A stretch of 64,000 nt of DNA from assembly GCF_000346465.2 (NCBI RefSeq), contig NC_034009.1:33769251-33833250 (forward strand), in the 5' to 3' direction. This DNA comes from Prunus persica. Taxonomy: Eukaryota > Streptophyta > Magnoliopsida > Rosales > Rosaceae. Made by a program: the position numbers and the translations under genes. Shown piece after piece: positions 24,308-36,100 of this stretch; position 1 is the stretch's first letter, and each line of letters opens with the position of its first letter. The notes below the pieces were generated by a model. That model worked only from the letters and a program-made list of their open reading frames with translations, made no database searches and had not been told where the DNA came from.

Positions 24308-27300
24308 TTAGACTGGTGAAGGCAGTGAGGTTGGATCGGCTGAGGACGGGATGTCAGGGCCGACTCTGCAACCTTCGAGCATGAAGACGACGTCAGCAAT
24401 GGATGGTCTATCATGCGGATCAGGAGCCGTGCAGAGAAGCCCCACCTTCACTCCCAGCAAGAACTCTTCCCAGTCCGATGATTCAGGGTCTAGCTCAAGC
24501 AGCCCTGGCTCCAGCAGCTCTGAAACTTGACCTCTCTGCAATTGCCTCTTCACCCATTTCACAATATCTTCATCTTCTTCAGTAAACATCACCGGCTTCC
24601 TCCCAGTTAATATCTCCAACAACACAATCCCATAACTGTAGACATCGGCTTCTTTCGTCGCTTCACCGGTCAATGCAGCTTCAGGGGACACGTAGCCTAA
24701 GGACCCAATTGGTGTAGAAGATGAGGAGGCTTCTGCTGGTGTGGCTATGGTTAGCCGGTCTAGACCAAATTCAGACAAATGGGCTTCGAAATCAGCGTCG
24801 AAAAGAACGTTTTGCGGCTTCACATCACCATGTACGATTGAGACAGAGTGCAGGAAAGCTAACCCCCGAGCAATGCCAAGTGCAATGAGGTGACGCATTG
24901 GCCAATTTAGTACATGCCCATCTTGGTGAGAGGCCTCTTGAAGAAGAGTGCCTAGGTTTCCGTTAGGCATGTAATCGTATACCAGGAGCCTCACACCAGG
25001 AGGGCCTGCATAATAGCCACGCAGAACTGTTAGGTTCCGATGCTTCACCTTGCCAAGAGCTTCAGCTTCTTTGCGGAAACCGCCTACATCAAGGAAACCA
25101 TCAGGAAGGCGCCTAATCGAAAGCACCATTCCATCTTGGAATGTGGCTTTGAATACCAGCCCATATCTTCCCCTGCTTAACACATTTTCCTCATCGAATT
25201 GTCTTGTTGCTTCTAATGCCTCTGCATATGTGATCTTGCTATTGAACATCACAAGTTTCGGCCCCCCTCCATTTTCGCCACTTCCCCGACTCCTTTGGTC
25301 TCCTCCTGAGCTTGTTCGAGGGCTGTTGCGCTTCTTCTGCCCCCCACCCACCATTTCTCTAAGCTTTTTACGCCATCGCAAGAGGCTGTAGACATAGCCA
25401 CAACAGCACAATGCCAGAAGGCAAGCTCCACCCACAGCCACCCCAATTAATAAAATCAACCTGTTCCTTTTTCTCCTCCTCACATCTGCACATTCTCTAT
25501 CCAATGGCTTCCCACATAAATTCCTGTTCATTGCAAACACAGAAGGATCATTGAACTGAGAGCCCAGTGGCTTCGGAATCTCACCAGCAAGGTTATTGTT
25601 AGACACATTCAAGTACTTCAAGCGAGGGATGATGAGCGAGAGATTTTCCGGGATGGCCCCACTCAACTTGTTAGAGGAAAGGTCTAACACTGTAAGGTTC
25701 AATAACTTAGGTAACGAGTTTGGTATGTGACCTGAAAGTTGGTTCCCATCTAACAACAGAGAAGATAGAGAAGAGCATTTGGAAATCTCCTCTGGGATTT
25801 CACCTGTCAATTTATTATCACCCAAATCCAGCTCTTTCAAATTAGATAGGCGAGAGATATCACCTGGAATTTTGCCCCTTAATTGATTCGAACGAAGTTC
25901 AAGTACTTGAAGACTCAAACTATCACCAAGCTCTTGTGGGATCGCACCGGAAATACGATTTTCAGACAAAGATAGAACACTTAATGACTTGAGAAATCCA
26001 TAAGTTGCAGGAATATCACCAGCAAAGGCATTGGAGGAGAGGTTTAGATAGAGCAAACTAATCAAGCTACTAAAACCTTGAGGAACATCCCCAGACAAGT
26101 GATTTTCTTGCAGAGCAACCACTTTTAAACTCGGCAACCCAAAAATCTCAATCGGCATCTCCCCATAAAGCTTTTGCTTACTCAAATCCAGTGTTTCAAG
26201 CTTCATCAAACCTCCAATAGTCGCAGGAATGCCTCCTGAAAACCCACAGTTGCTCAAATTTAAAACCTGCAAGCTCCTCAACTCCCCAACGTTAATCTCA
26301 CCAGAAAACTTGTTATTACTCAGGTTCAAAATAGTCAAGTTGGTTAGCTGCATCACGAGCTCATCTGGAACTTTGCCAGTCAGATTATTGTTGCTCAAAT
26401 TCAATGATTCGAGCTCCGAAAGTGCCCCCAAACTCGACGGAATGGCACCGGCGAAAAAATTCCAGCCCAAAGATAACACCTTCAAGCTTCTAATTCCTCC
26501 CAAAAAGGAAGGAACTTGACCCCAAAATCTGTTTCCTTCAAAATCAAGAACCTGTAGCAAACTGCATTTTACAATCCCACCAGGAAGCTCACCACTCAGC
26601 GAGTTATTGGCCAACCTCACTTCTTCCAACCGCAAAAGATTGCCAATTTCAGCAGGCAATGCACCGGAAAACAAGTTTCCAGAAAGATCTAATACTCTTA
26701 TAATTGTTGTCAAGTTTGTCAACCAAGATGGAAATGGGCCCCGTATGCGATTAGATTTGAGGTCCAGGACCCCCAAAACGCTCGAGCACCTTGCGATATT
26801 TGGCGGCTTAGCAATGCTCGTGAGCGCATTGAAGCCAAGCTCCACGATTCTGAGCGAGGAGTCGTAGTTGGCAATATTGCACAGCAAAGACGCGGGGACC
26901 GACCCTGACAACTCGTTCCCTGACAGCGACACCACCTGAAGCTTCGGCATTGCTCCGATCGTCGTCGGAACCAAACCTCTAAGCTCGTTGTCGTCCGCGC
27001 TTAAATGTACGAGCGAGGAGCAGTTGGAAATCGCCGAGGGCAGCGTTCCGTACAACTGGTTCGAGTCCAGCCACAGGTATTGAAGGTTCTGAAGGGCTCC
27101 GATGGTGGCCGGAACTCCGCCGGAAAACTGATTGAATGAGAGATTGATGAGCTGGAGGTTCGAGTCGGCGGAGAAGTTGGACGGAATGTCGCCGGAGAAT
27201 GTGTTCGACGAAAGGTCAATGTACCGGACGGACGCCGGAATGTCGGCGGAGATTTTGCCGGAGAGGAAGTTGTGAGCGACATTGAGGATTTGGAGGTTCG

Positions 27301-27736
27301 TGAGGTTGAGAATCGCCGCGGGGAGAGTCCCGGAGAGCGAGTTGTCGTGCAAGTAAAGAGCGCGAAGGAGAGCGCATTGGGAGAGAGAGGCAGGTATGGA
27401 GCCGTTGAAGTTGTTGGTGTGGAGGCTGAGCTTGCGGAGGTCGCGGAGGGTGGAGAGGTGGTGAGTGAGGCGGCCGCCGAGGTGGAGACGAGGCAAGCGG
27501 AGCTCGTAAACGCGGTTGTTGTAACAGACGACGCCACGCCAGTCGCAGGGGGCCGATGGCGTGGACGCATCCCAGCCGTCGAGAACGCCAAGCGGGTCGT
27601 GGAGGTTAAGCTTAAAGGACGTTAACGCCTGGATCTCCTCGGATTGTAGCGCGGACGTTAAGGTGGTGGTGGATGAGAAGCAAATAGCCATTGTTGTTAT
27701 GATGAAGCAGAAGAAGAAGAAAGTAGCCGTTGCCAT
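24308..27736 (-). CDS. LRR receptor-like protein, kinase domain probably inactive (At4g36180-like)
   Basis: Intronless gene for a plasma-membrane receptor of 1142 residues, close to the length of Arabidopsis At4g36180. Order: signal peptide (MATATFFFFCFIITTMAICF), N-terminal LRR cap with CDWRGVVC, then more than 20 leucine-rich repeats of the LxxLxLxxNxLxGxIP type. A transmembrane helix (LILLIGVAVGGACLLAL), a basic juxtamembrane stretch and a kinase-like domain follow. In the kinase domain the glycine loop reads SRGRYGLVF. The VAIK lysine position reads LSIRR, the catalytic loop is HGDVKPQN instead of HRD, and the DFG motif reads EFG. These changes point to a pseudokinase that signals by binding partners. 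The frame is open further upstream to 27802, but MATATF gives the better signal peptide, so I set the start at 27736. The ligand is unknown. Confidence 0.92.
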   Translation of the reverse strand: MATATFFFFCFIITTMAICFSSTTTLTSALQSEEIQALTSFKLNLHDPLGVLDGWDASTPSAPCDWRGVVCYNNRVYELRLPRLHLGGRLTHHLSTLRDLRKLSLHTNNFNGSIPASLSQCALLRALYLHDNSLSGTLPAAILNLTNLQILNVAHNFLSGKISADIPASVRYIDLSSNTFSGDIPSNFSADSNLQLINLSFNQFSGGVPATIGALQNLQYLWLDSNQLYGTLPSAISNCSSLVHLSADDNELRGLVPTTIGAMPKLQVVSLSGNELSGSVPASLLCNIANYDSSLRIVELGFNALTSIAKPPNIARCSSVLGVLDLKSNRIRGPFPSWLTNLTTIIRVLDLSGNLFSGALPAEIGNLLRLEEVRLANNSLSGELPGGIVKCSLLQVLDFEGNRFWGQVPSFLGGIRSLKVLSLGWNFFAGAIPSSLGALSELESLNLSNNNLTGKVPDELVMQLTNLTILNLSNNKFSGEINVGELRSLQVLNLSNCGFSGGIPATIGGLMKLETLDLSKQKLYGEMPIEIFGLPSLKVVALQENHLSGDVPQGFSSLISLLYLNLSSNAFAGDIPATYGFLKSLSVLSLSENRISGAIPQELGDSLSLQVLELRSNQLRGKIPGDISRLSNLKELDLGDNKLTGEIPEEISKCSSLSSLLLDGNQLSGHIPNSLPKLLNLTVLDLSSNKLSGAIPENLSLIIPRLKYLNVSNNNLAGEIPKPLGSQFNDPSVFAMNRNLCGKPLDRECADVRRRKRNRLILLIGVAVGGACLLALCCCGYVYSLLRWRKKLREMVGGGQKKRNSPRTSSGGDQRSRGSGENGGGPKLVMFNSKITYAEALEATRQFDEENVLSRGRYGLVFKATFQDGMVLSIRRLPDGFLDVGGFRKEAEALGKVKHRNLTVLRGYYAGPPGVRLLVYDYMPNGNLGTLLQEASHQDGHVLNWPMRHLIALGIARGLAFLHSVSIVHGDVKPQNVLFDADFEAHLSEFGLDRLTIATPAEASSSSTPIGSLGYVSPEAALTGEATKEADVYSYGIVLLEILTGRKPVMFTEEDEDIVKWVKRQLQRGQVSELLEPGLLELDPESSDWEEFLLGVKVGLLCTAPDPHDRPSIADVVFMLEGCRVGPDIPSSADPTSLPSPV

Positions 27737-28934
27737 TAGAGAGACAGAGAAGAGGAAGAACGAAAACTGGGGAGAAGTGAAAATGGCTGTAGGGAATTGC
27801 AATATATTTTATTTATTGATTAATTTAGAAGCAGCGTGGGTTGAGTGGCGTTTTTGTCTGTGGTGGGGTTTTTGTGGTGGTGGTGGGAGTTTTGGGGAGC
27901 GTATGAAGAAGAAGTGGAAGGGAAAGAGGTTTTGAGAGAAACGACGCCATATCATACTGCTCCTCTGCGCCCAACTTCAGGTGTTGCTTTTGCCTTTTGG
28001 TTCTTTCCCTCTTTCCCCCAAAAAACTCTTTTTATTTGTTTTTTTTTTTTTTCTGGGACGAAAGTCTTTTTATTTGTTTATGATATAACGAACGAAAAGA
28101 AAGAGAGTTTTTAATTTTCTGTCAGGTCTCTGCTGCGGCTTCTTAACTTGTGATGGGGTCCGGAATCACGAACTTGTCCGAGTTTTTGTCAATGTGGGGA
28201 GAGTTTGATAATGTCACCCTCAACCCCCAAAAGACATGTTGACTGGTTTCCTGGGAAATTGATTTTTCTCACTTTAGCTTATTTATTTCCTTGTCTTGGA
28301 CTATATGCCAATGGAATGGCCTCATCGCTTCACTATTATAAAACAATGTCGGGTAAGCAAGGATAATTATTCTGTTATCAGCTTTTCTTTATTATTTATT
28401 ATTCTTCATAAAGTGATTCAGCTTGATCCAATTCCCCTTTAATAAATAATATGGATCTTCTTCCTTATTCATTGGTTAAGAGGATTGAATTTTTTTATTT
28501 ATTTATAAAAATCTCCTTGGCCTTGCCTAACTATAAAATATAATCTCAATACCCAATTATTGGCCCTTTGAATCATGACTTTCAGAAAAGCTGCAAATTT
28601 GTAAAGTGAATCATTTTTGGATGCTTCTTTTTTTCTTCATCTCCTCATATAAGTAAAAACAAAAAAACAAATAACACACTTTAACTAAGTTTTATTGATA
28701 ACGTTAAAAGTTAGTTTTTTTTTATCCTGATTCAATATTTAAAAGATAAAATCTTATATATAAGGCCCTAACTATAAAATAACTTGCCCGTGTAAAGACG
28801 TAATCGTTTGATTATCTGGATTGGAGGTGGGCATGTTCATTTTGGGCTGTAGTGTTTCATTTGTTGCCTGGAAAGAGCGGACTGGCCCTTCGGCAGAAGT
28901 AGTAAGTGGCAAAAATAAAAATAAAAATAAAAAT
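27737..28934. other. Promoter side of the LRR receptor and spacer to tRNA-Glu
   Basis: The first few hundred bases upstream of the receptor start are pyrimidine-rich on the coding strand and are the likely leader and promoter. The remainder is AT-rich without a supported gene. Confidence 0.4.
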
Positions 28935-29006
28935 TCCGTTGCCGGGACTTGAACCCGGGTCTTTCGGGTGAGAGCCGAATATCCTGACCAACTAGACTAC
29001 AACGGA
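28935..29006 (-). tRNA. tRNA-Glu (anticodon CTC)
   Basis: On the minus strand a 72-nt cloverleaf can be drawn. The acceptor stem is TCCGTTG/CAACGGA. The anticodon arm is TTCGG-CTCTCAC-CCGAA with anticodon CTC, reading GAG codons. The T arm is CCGGG-TTCAAGT-CCCGG. It matches plant nuclear tRNA-Glu. Downstream on the minus strand, runs of T (complement of 28906-28933) give a normal RNA polymerase III terminator. No intron and no encoded CCA, as expected for a nuclear gene. Confidence 0.95.
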
Positions 29007-29230
29007 TTTGGGATATCGTTTGGCAGATGTAAACATATAACGCATCCTGACCTTGCTGAGAATAGGGTTTACCGCGTTATCGTACACCGGATGGTTACAA
29101 TATCATCTGACGTTTAAAACTGCAAACAGTGAACAAAAAACGATAAAAAGGAAAACGGAAATAAAAAGTTGGGATTTCAAACCCAGAAAAGAAGCTGAAG
29201 AGGGTTTAAGCGCAGTGAACGCTCTCTGCA

Positions 29231-32200
29231 ATGGAGACCTTGAAACACTTTGGCATTGGCTTCTCCACTCCAAGTCTTGTCCCTTTTCGACACCAAAGAA
29301 GACCTCAAAAGCTCAATCCCACCTGCTTCGCCAGCAAATGGGCGGAGCGCCTCCTCGCCGACTTTCAATTCCTAGGCGACTCCTCCTCAGACCACCAAAA
29401 CCACCATTCCCTAACGTCAGCCACCGCCACTCTCGCTCCTCCTCATCTGCCTCCCCATATCGCTTCCCCCGAGCGCCACGTGTCCATCCCCATCGACTTC
29501 TACCAGGTTCTGGGCGCCCAGCAACATTTCCTCGGGGACGGTATAAGGAGAGCTTACGAGGCTAGGGCTTCCAAGCCACCGCAGTACGGCTTCACTCAAG
29601 AAGCATTGTTCAGCCGGAGGCAGATCCTTCTGGCCGCTTGCGAAACCCTAGCCGACCCTAGGTCCAGGAGAGAGTACAATCAGGGTCTTGCTGAAGACGA
29701 AGACGGAACCATCCTCACCCAAGTTCCTTGGGACAAGGTTTAATTGTGTTGTTAGCACTCTTACTTTCAGTCCATAATTCACTTCTGCTTTGTTCTCTTT
29801 GGTTGCTGTGAGAATTTAGTGAAAAAGTGAAAGAAATTGTTGAGAAATTAAGGGCCTGTTTGATAACCATTTCAATTTTAGTTTTTAGTTTTCATTTTTT
29901 GTGCTAGAGTATGAGAGGAAAATGAGAGTGAGAATTGAAGTGAGGATGAGATTGAGAGAGAGGTAGGGCTAACAAAATTGAAAACAAAATCTTGAATTTG
30001 AAAACAATTTCAAATAGATATCAGTTTTTAGTTTTAGTTTTCACTTTTTTTTGCGCCTCCCTCCCAGCCTCTCCTCTCATCTTCCCTCTCAATCCCATCT
30101 TCACTCTCATTCTCACTTCCATTCTCCCTCTTTTTCCTCTATACTCTAGCACAAAAAATGAAAACTAAAAACTAAAATTGAAATGGTTATCAAACGGGCC
30201 CTAAGAGAATGTGGTTTTAAAGTTTAATTTTTAAAATTTGTTTCATCCGCATTACTGCTTTTTCTAAGTAAACAAACAGAAAAATGTGGTATTCACTCAT
30301 GTTGAGCTATTTGTAGGTTCCCGGAGCTCTATGCGTATTGCAAGAAGCTGGAAAGACCGAGCTTGTTCTTCAAATTGGGGAGAGTTTGCTAAGAGAGAGG
30401 CTGCCCAAGTCATTCAAGCAAGATGTCGTTTTGGTGATGGCACTTGCTTACGTTGACATGTCCAGGGATGCAATGGAATTATCCCCACCTGATTTTATTC
30501 GAGGTTGTGAAGTGCTGGAGAGGGCTTTGAAGCTCTTGCAGGTAATTTCTTCATGAGCAAGTTCTCTAAGTTCTTAATTTTGGGTACCTATTACGAAGTG
30601 GCTTTTTATGCACGAGGAGGTTAAGATGCATAAGATGATAATTGTTTCAGTTGCATTACATCCTTTCATGCTTCATTAAGACTGATCTTCTACATGTAGG
30701 AGGAAGGTGCCAGTAGCCTTGCACCTGATCTGCAAGCACAAATTGACGAGACACTGGAAGAGATCACCCCACGCTGCATTTTGGAACTTCTAGCCTTAGC
30801 CCTTGGTGATGAGTACCGATCAAGAAGGGAAGAGGGCCTCCACGGTGTGCGCAACATATTGTGGTCTGTTGGAGGAGGAGGAGCAGTTGCAATTGCTGGG
30901 GGATTCACTCGTGAAAATTTCATGAACGAGGCCTTCTTGCATATGACTGCAGCTGAGCAGGTAGATCCCTTATTACTGTCAATTCCTTTATGCTCAATCA
31001 TCTAATCTCTTTTCTTTTTCTAACTTTTTTTCTGTGTTTTTTCTCTCTTAAAAGGTTGATTTATTTGTAGCTACCCCCAGTAATATCCCGGCAGAAAGCT
31101 TTGAAGTTTATGGGGTGGCTCTTGCGCTTGTTGCTCAAGCCTTTGTTGGTAAAAAACCTCATCACATTCAAGATGCTGAAAACCTATTCCAGAAACTTCA
31201 GCAGTCTAAGGTAACAGCTGTAGGACATTCTCTTGACAACTATATAACCAAAGAAAGCAGTGAGATAGACTTTGCTTTGGAGAGGGGACTCTGTTCACTT
31301 CTTCTAGGGGACCTTGATGACAGTCGTTCGTGGTTGGGCCTAGACAGTAATGATTCACCATATAGAAATCCATCTGTTGTAGACTTTGTCTTGGAGAACT
31401 CAAAGGATGACGATGACAATGACAATGACAATGATCTTCCTGGACTTTGCAAGCTATTGGAGACGTGGTTGATGGAGGTGGTATTCCCCAGGTTTAGAGA
31501 CACCAAAGACATAGAGTTCAGACTGGGAGACTACTATGATGATCCTACAGTCTTGAGATACTTAGAAAGGCTGGATGGCACTAATGGTTCACCCTTAGCT
31601 GCTGCTGCAGCCATAGTGAGGATTGGAGCTGAGGCTACTGCAGTTCTTGATAATTTCAGGGCCAGTGCACTTCAGGCATTGCAGAAGGTGTTTCCTCTGG
31701 GTTACAGGGATGAGAATGTGCAACGTCAAGAAGATCATGAGATGAATTATTCTCTTCTCCCTGTAGAAACTGGAGAGTCTCTGGAAGAATCTGATGGAGA
31801 TGATTCTGTCCATGTAGCTGAGGTTTCTGGAAGAGATGATTCTGTTGGAATACGTGAAGAAGAATTGATTACTGACAAAATCAAAGATGCGAGTGTGAAG
31901 ATTATGTGTGCTGGTGTGGTAATTGGACTAATGACGTTAGCTGGTGGTTTAAGGTATTTACCTGGTAGGAAAGGTTCATCCAATCTGCACAAAGAACTTA
32001 GTTCAGTGACTGCATCTGATGTCGCAAGTGCAGGTATGATTTTAAACAACTAACAAAGCCTTCTTTCCACCTACTAAGGTCTGAAACATTGATATTTTTG
32101 GTCTCTTGGCTTTTTCTACTTCCGCATGTTTGATTTTGATGAAACATGTTATTTCACTCAATCGAAAAAGTCCCTTGTAATATTTCGCCAGCTTTTGTTA

Positions 32201-32863
32201 AAGAGCTTTTATGAATCTCCTGATAGCTAGCGGTACTGGCATATTTCTGATTTCCTTTGGGTCAATCCATTTCACAGCATAAGCATACAGTTTTACAGCT
32301 AATGCAAGATGGAGATGGAAAATTAATGCATGTAACCATGCAGGGCTACCAGGTGTTGAGAAATCTGCAGAGGAATTACCCAAAATGGATGCAAGAATTG
32401 CAGAAGGTCTAGTTCGCAAATGGCAGAACATAAAATCTCAGGCTTTCGGGCCTAATCATTCTGTGGAAAGCCTGTCTGAGGTAAGAAATTCGGTAGTTTT
32501 GTGGATGAAAAACCATATCATCGAGCTGGTCACCAGCCATAATGCTTGTCCTGACATTGCAAAAACTGCCAGGTTTTGGACGGTGAGATGTTGAAGATAT
32601 GGACAGATCGCGCGACTGAGATTGCACAGCTTAATTGGTCCTATGACTACACCCTGTTGAACTTGAGCATTGACAGCGTGACTGTATCGCTAGATGGGCA
32701 GCGTGCTGTGGTGGAAGCAACTCTGGAAGAGTTGGCCCAGTTAACTGATGTCCTCCATCCAGAGCACAATGCCTCAAACAACAGAACGTACACCACCAGA
32801 TATGAGATGTCTTGTTCGAGCTCAGGATGGAAAATCAGTGAAGGAGCTGTCCTCCAATCATAA
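29231..32863 (+). CDS. ARC6: Plastid division protein ARC6
   Basis: Inner-envelope plastid protein that anchors the FtsZ ring and recruits PDV2 to link it with the outer division machinery. Six exons, 29231-29737, 30317-30541, 30700-30960, 31055-32033, 32344-32480 and 32573-32863, give 799 residues against 801 in Arabidopsis. An N-terminal Ser-rich transit peptide precedes the J-like domain (about 88-152, FYQVLGAQQHFLGDGIRRAY). A stromal FtsZ-binding region follows, with RNILWSVGGGGAVA and EITPRCILELL. The one transmembrane helix lies near 612-632 (IMCAGVVIGLMTLAGG). The intermembrane-space domain ends KISEGAVLQS. The J-like domain lacks the HPD tripeptide, as in known ARC6. An apparent AAG/GTAACAG donor at 31208 is read through, since the family continues in frame. 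A MITE lies in intron 1. Confidence 0.96.
29852..30201. mobile_element. Tourist-like MITE in ARC6 intron 1
   Basis: A 350-bp element with long, nearly perfect inverted ends. The left reads GGGCCTGTTTGATAACCATT and the right, on the minus strand, GGGCCCGTTTGATAACCATT; the match continues through TTTAGTTTTTAGTTTTCATT. TAA flanks both ends (29849-29851 and 30202-30204), the classic 3-bp Harbinger duplication. The near-identity of the arms suggests recent insertion. It lies wholly inside the intron, about 115 bp from either splice site, so it should not change the protein. Confidence 0.92.
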
Positions 32864-33197
32864 ACAAATTATGTAAAATATGAAGATACTCGTGTAAATG
32901 CCGTCTTTTTTTTTGTCCTGCCTTTACTTGTATTATGCTTGCACTCATAGCAGATGAATATTTTTTAAACAAAAATTTTATGAGAATTATATAGCAAATG
33001 ATCACTAGATTTTTAAATTTTCCTCTAATTTACATACAATGTAAAGGTATCAAGGAATCATAGTAAAATTGCAGACTGCCGTTTAGTTTACAATGGAGTA
33101 TCAACATTCGAGCTGCGCTGAGCTGAAGTGAGGCACAATTATATGTACAAAAAATGGTTTCTACGGTCACCTTGTCTAACTGGAACACTCGCAAATT
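32864..33197. other. Convergent intergenic region between ARC6 and KIN-7
   Basis: Only 334 bp separate the two stop codons, so the 3' UTRs probably meet or overlap here. No other feature seen. Confidence 0.5.
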
Positions 33198-36100
33198 CTA
33201 TAGAGTAGACATGGAGTCTCTCCAGATGGAGGATTTCTTGTTTATGGGTCGGGATAAGAAGCTGAGTCCAAGAATCTCCTTGGGAGCCTCAAGTGGCTCA
33301 ACAAGCCCCACCAACTTTGCAACAAGGGCTGCACTCTCCCTTATATGGCCTATGTCCATTGTGCTCGTCCATAGCAAGTTCGCTAACTGCAGGCTCCTCT
33401 GCTTTGTGTTCAGCCTAATGCCCCACTTCTGGTAGAGCCTTTCTTTTTCCTTCTTTGATGTGAACCTCTTGTGCACTTTCTTACTCAGCATTTCTCTCTC
33501 CCGCTTAAGAACCTTCATACTGTTTGTTTCCCATTGAAAATCAAGAAAACCAAAATAAGTTAGGCGGCATTTAGTATCCTATTCAAGTGGGGAATTCAAA
33601 AAGTACGATTTTTTTTTTTTAAATGAGTACGAAAATCCATTTTTTAAGATTCATATTTCCCGCTGAAAATATGAAAATTACAAATGTGGTGCGTGTTGTG
33701 TTGCCTTGCATGTCCCTTGTGTGTTTGTGTGTTGCAATCTGAAACACTACCTTGCAGCTGGTGTGAGAGCTTGACGAACTTTAAGATTGCTTCCCTCGGA
33801 GAAAGTGTCCTTGATAATGATCAACCTTCTGAGCTCTACCTCCAAGTAGAGAAAGTCAGAGGGATCGCCTTTGTAAAGGAGGAAGAAATGGGCTCTGTGA
33901 ACCAATGGCACAAAGCAAGCATCCCAGAGTTCAATTATTAGTCCCCTCTGTGTCTCAAAATCAAGGCGCCAATTGGAATGGGTTCTCAAAGCACAATGCC
34001 CTATATCCATACGACCATGCCTCCTCCGTGCTGCTCCTCTTTGTACCTGTCACCAATAACTACCCATGACAAAAGTTCGTGTCTTTGGGAGATAGAATGA
34101 GAGAGAAAGAGGGAGATTATTACCTCGTACTTGTCTTCATTTTGTTCCTCATCAAAATTGAGAACACTAACGTTATCCTCTATATCAGACTCTGAAACGT
34201 TGGGGATAACTTTCCAGGCCACTGGAGCACTCAAAACAGAAGCTAACTGAGAACTCGCTCTGGTTGAGCTACCTACTTCGGAAGTTCGCTTTGATTTATG
34301 AAATAGCTTCCACCTCAAGCCTCTTGAACTTCTAGGCAAGTCTTCAACAATGCCCTCTGCGCCAGTTGCCTCCCTGCTTTCCTCTGTCTCCATGTGAACA
34401 CTCAACAGAGAATCTTGATCAGAATCTTTTCTGGGTAACTTTCCACTGTGGCCACCATACTTGGATCGAGAAGTATCCTCCCGATGGACTTTTGGCTTTT
34501 TGTTAGGAAAGTCCTGCTCTATAATAGCCTCTGCGTCAGGATGATCCCTGGTGCCACTGCCATCTGTGACCGAGGGACCACTCAGACCAGAAGTTGGAAA
34601 ATCTTCCCTGGATAAATTTCTACTGTGGGCACCTTGCCTTGATCTGGAGTGCCACCGTGGAAAGCCTTCAGCAAGTGTTGCGTTCTCGTTTCGTTCTGCC
34701 TCATTAGATGCAAAAGAAGATGGACTCATGACAACTGCCCTGCAACTTCGACTTCTGGACATACCCAAGCTTATAGAGCTAGATTCAGAGGAAGAAGGAG
34801 ATTGTTCTATGGGGGCAAGAGTGACAAGGTTGTTAATTGTCCTTTGCAGTTCCTGAATTTTTAGCCGCATCGCTTCATACTCTGCATTAACATGATTCAA
34901 CTCCTTATCTCCTGTCTGTGAGGATGAAGCTGCATCTTCCTGCATGGGTACTGTCCGTGAGGATGAAGCTGCATCTTCCTGCATGGGTACTGTCCGTGAG
35001 GATGAAGGCACATCTTCATGCATGAGAACTTCAGAACCAGGTAAAAACGAATCAAAAGTGTTCTGGTCCATGCTTGATATGCATCTAATTTCCTTGCAGC
35101 TAGCTTCAGATTCTGTACTAGATGCTTCTGCACGACATCTTTGTGCAATATCTTCAGATTCTGCATGGCATCTTTGTGCAATATCTTCAGATTCTGCATG
35201 ACATCTTTGTGCAATATCTTCAGATTCTGCTTGACATCTTTGCGCAATATTTTCAGGTTCTGCATGACATCTTTCTGTAATATCTTCAGGTTCTGTATGA
35301 GAAGTTTGTGCAAAATGTTCAGACTCTGCAAGAGATTTTTGTGCAATATCCTTCCAACCCTGCCATGGATCAAGCCCAACAAACTGTGGAGTACTACTGT
35401 CCAGCAGAAAGAATTCATCAGAACTCTCAGAAAGCTGTCGGTTGTGCTTGCTGGAATTAGGTAAAGTAGGTCTATCAGTAATATCAGATGATTTGTATGC
35501 CTTTACACCCATGTCTAATGACTCCTCCGATCCTGAATTTTCACCTATTCTTGGAGCTCGGCCCTCTCCAACTGACTGTAACAAATTCTGAACCCGAGAT
35601 TGGGCAAGATCACGTTGACGAGTCAATTCTTTTATCTCTTTATTCATCTGCATAATTTCACATTTAAAAAGACGGCATGTGAAAACAAATCTGAATGAAA
35701 TAGATGATTTCAGAAAATCCTGGGAAACAAGATCTCCGACCAAAATCCAGTAAAGTATAATACAACCGTAAATTCATCCCTCAGGATATAAATCTCTATC
35801 AGAAAATATTCTCTGTCTTTTTCTGTACAAATTAGCAAAATTGTGTATATATGAGTCATAGAAGTCTCGTCACCTGTTCAAGCAGAAGTTCTTTCTCTTG
35901 CATTGACTTTGATGTTAAGCTCGTCAATGCACCTTCCATTTTTGCTAGTTCTTTCTGCAATTGCTTTACTAAGGCCTTATCTGATGTTACTACATTGACC
36001 TTTGCATTAGTACTCACCTCTTTTGCGCAACTTGCAAAGAACAGGGTGTTTTTTGATTGCTCAACATGACTTCGTGCAGGGCTCATAGTGCAAATGATGG

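Noticed and set aside
27001..27625. Frames of about 100-200 codons overlapping the LRR receptor on both strands
   Set aside because: They are shadows of the GC-rich LRR coding sequence and match no family.
29053..29565. 170-codon frame upstream of and overlapping ARC6
   Set aside because: It overlaps ARC6 exon 1 in another frame and has Pro/Arg/Ser-rich composition typical of a shadow frame.
31208..31215. Splice donor AAG/GTAACAG inside ARC6
   Set aside because: Reading through keeps the frame and gives sequence similar to known ARC6 (continuing to EIDFALERGLC); splicing here is not needed.
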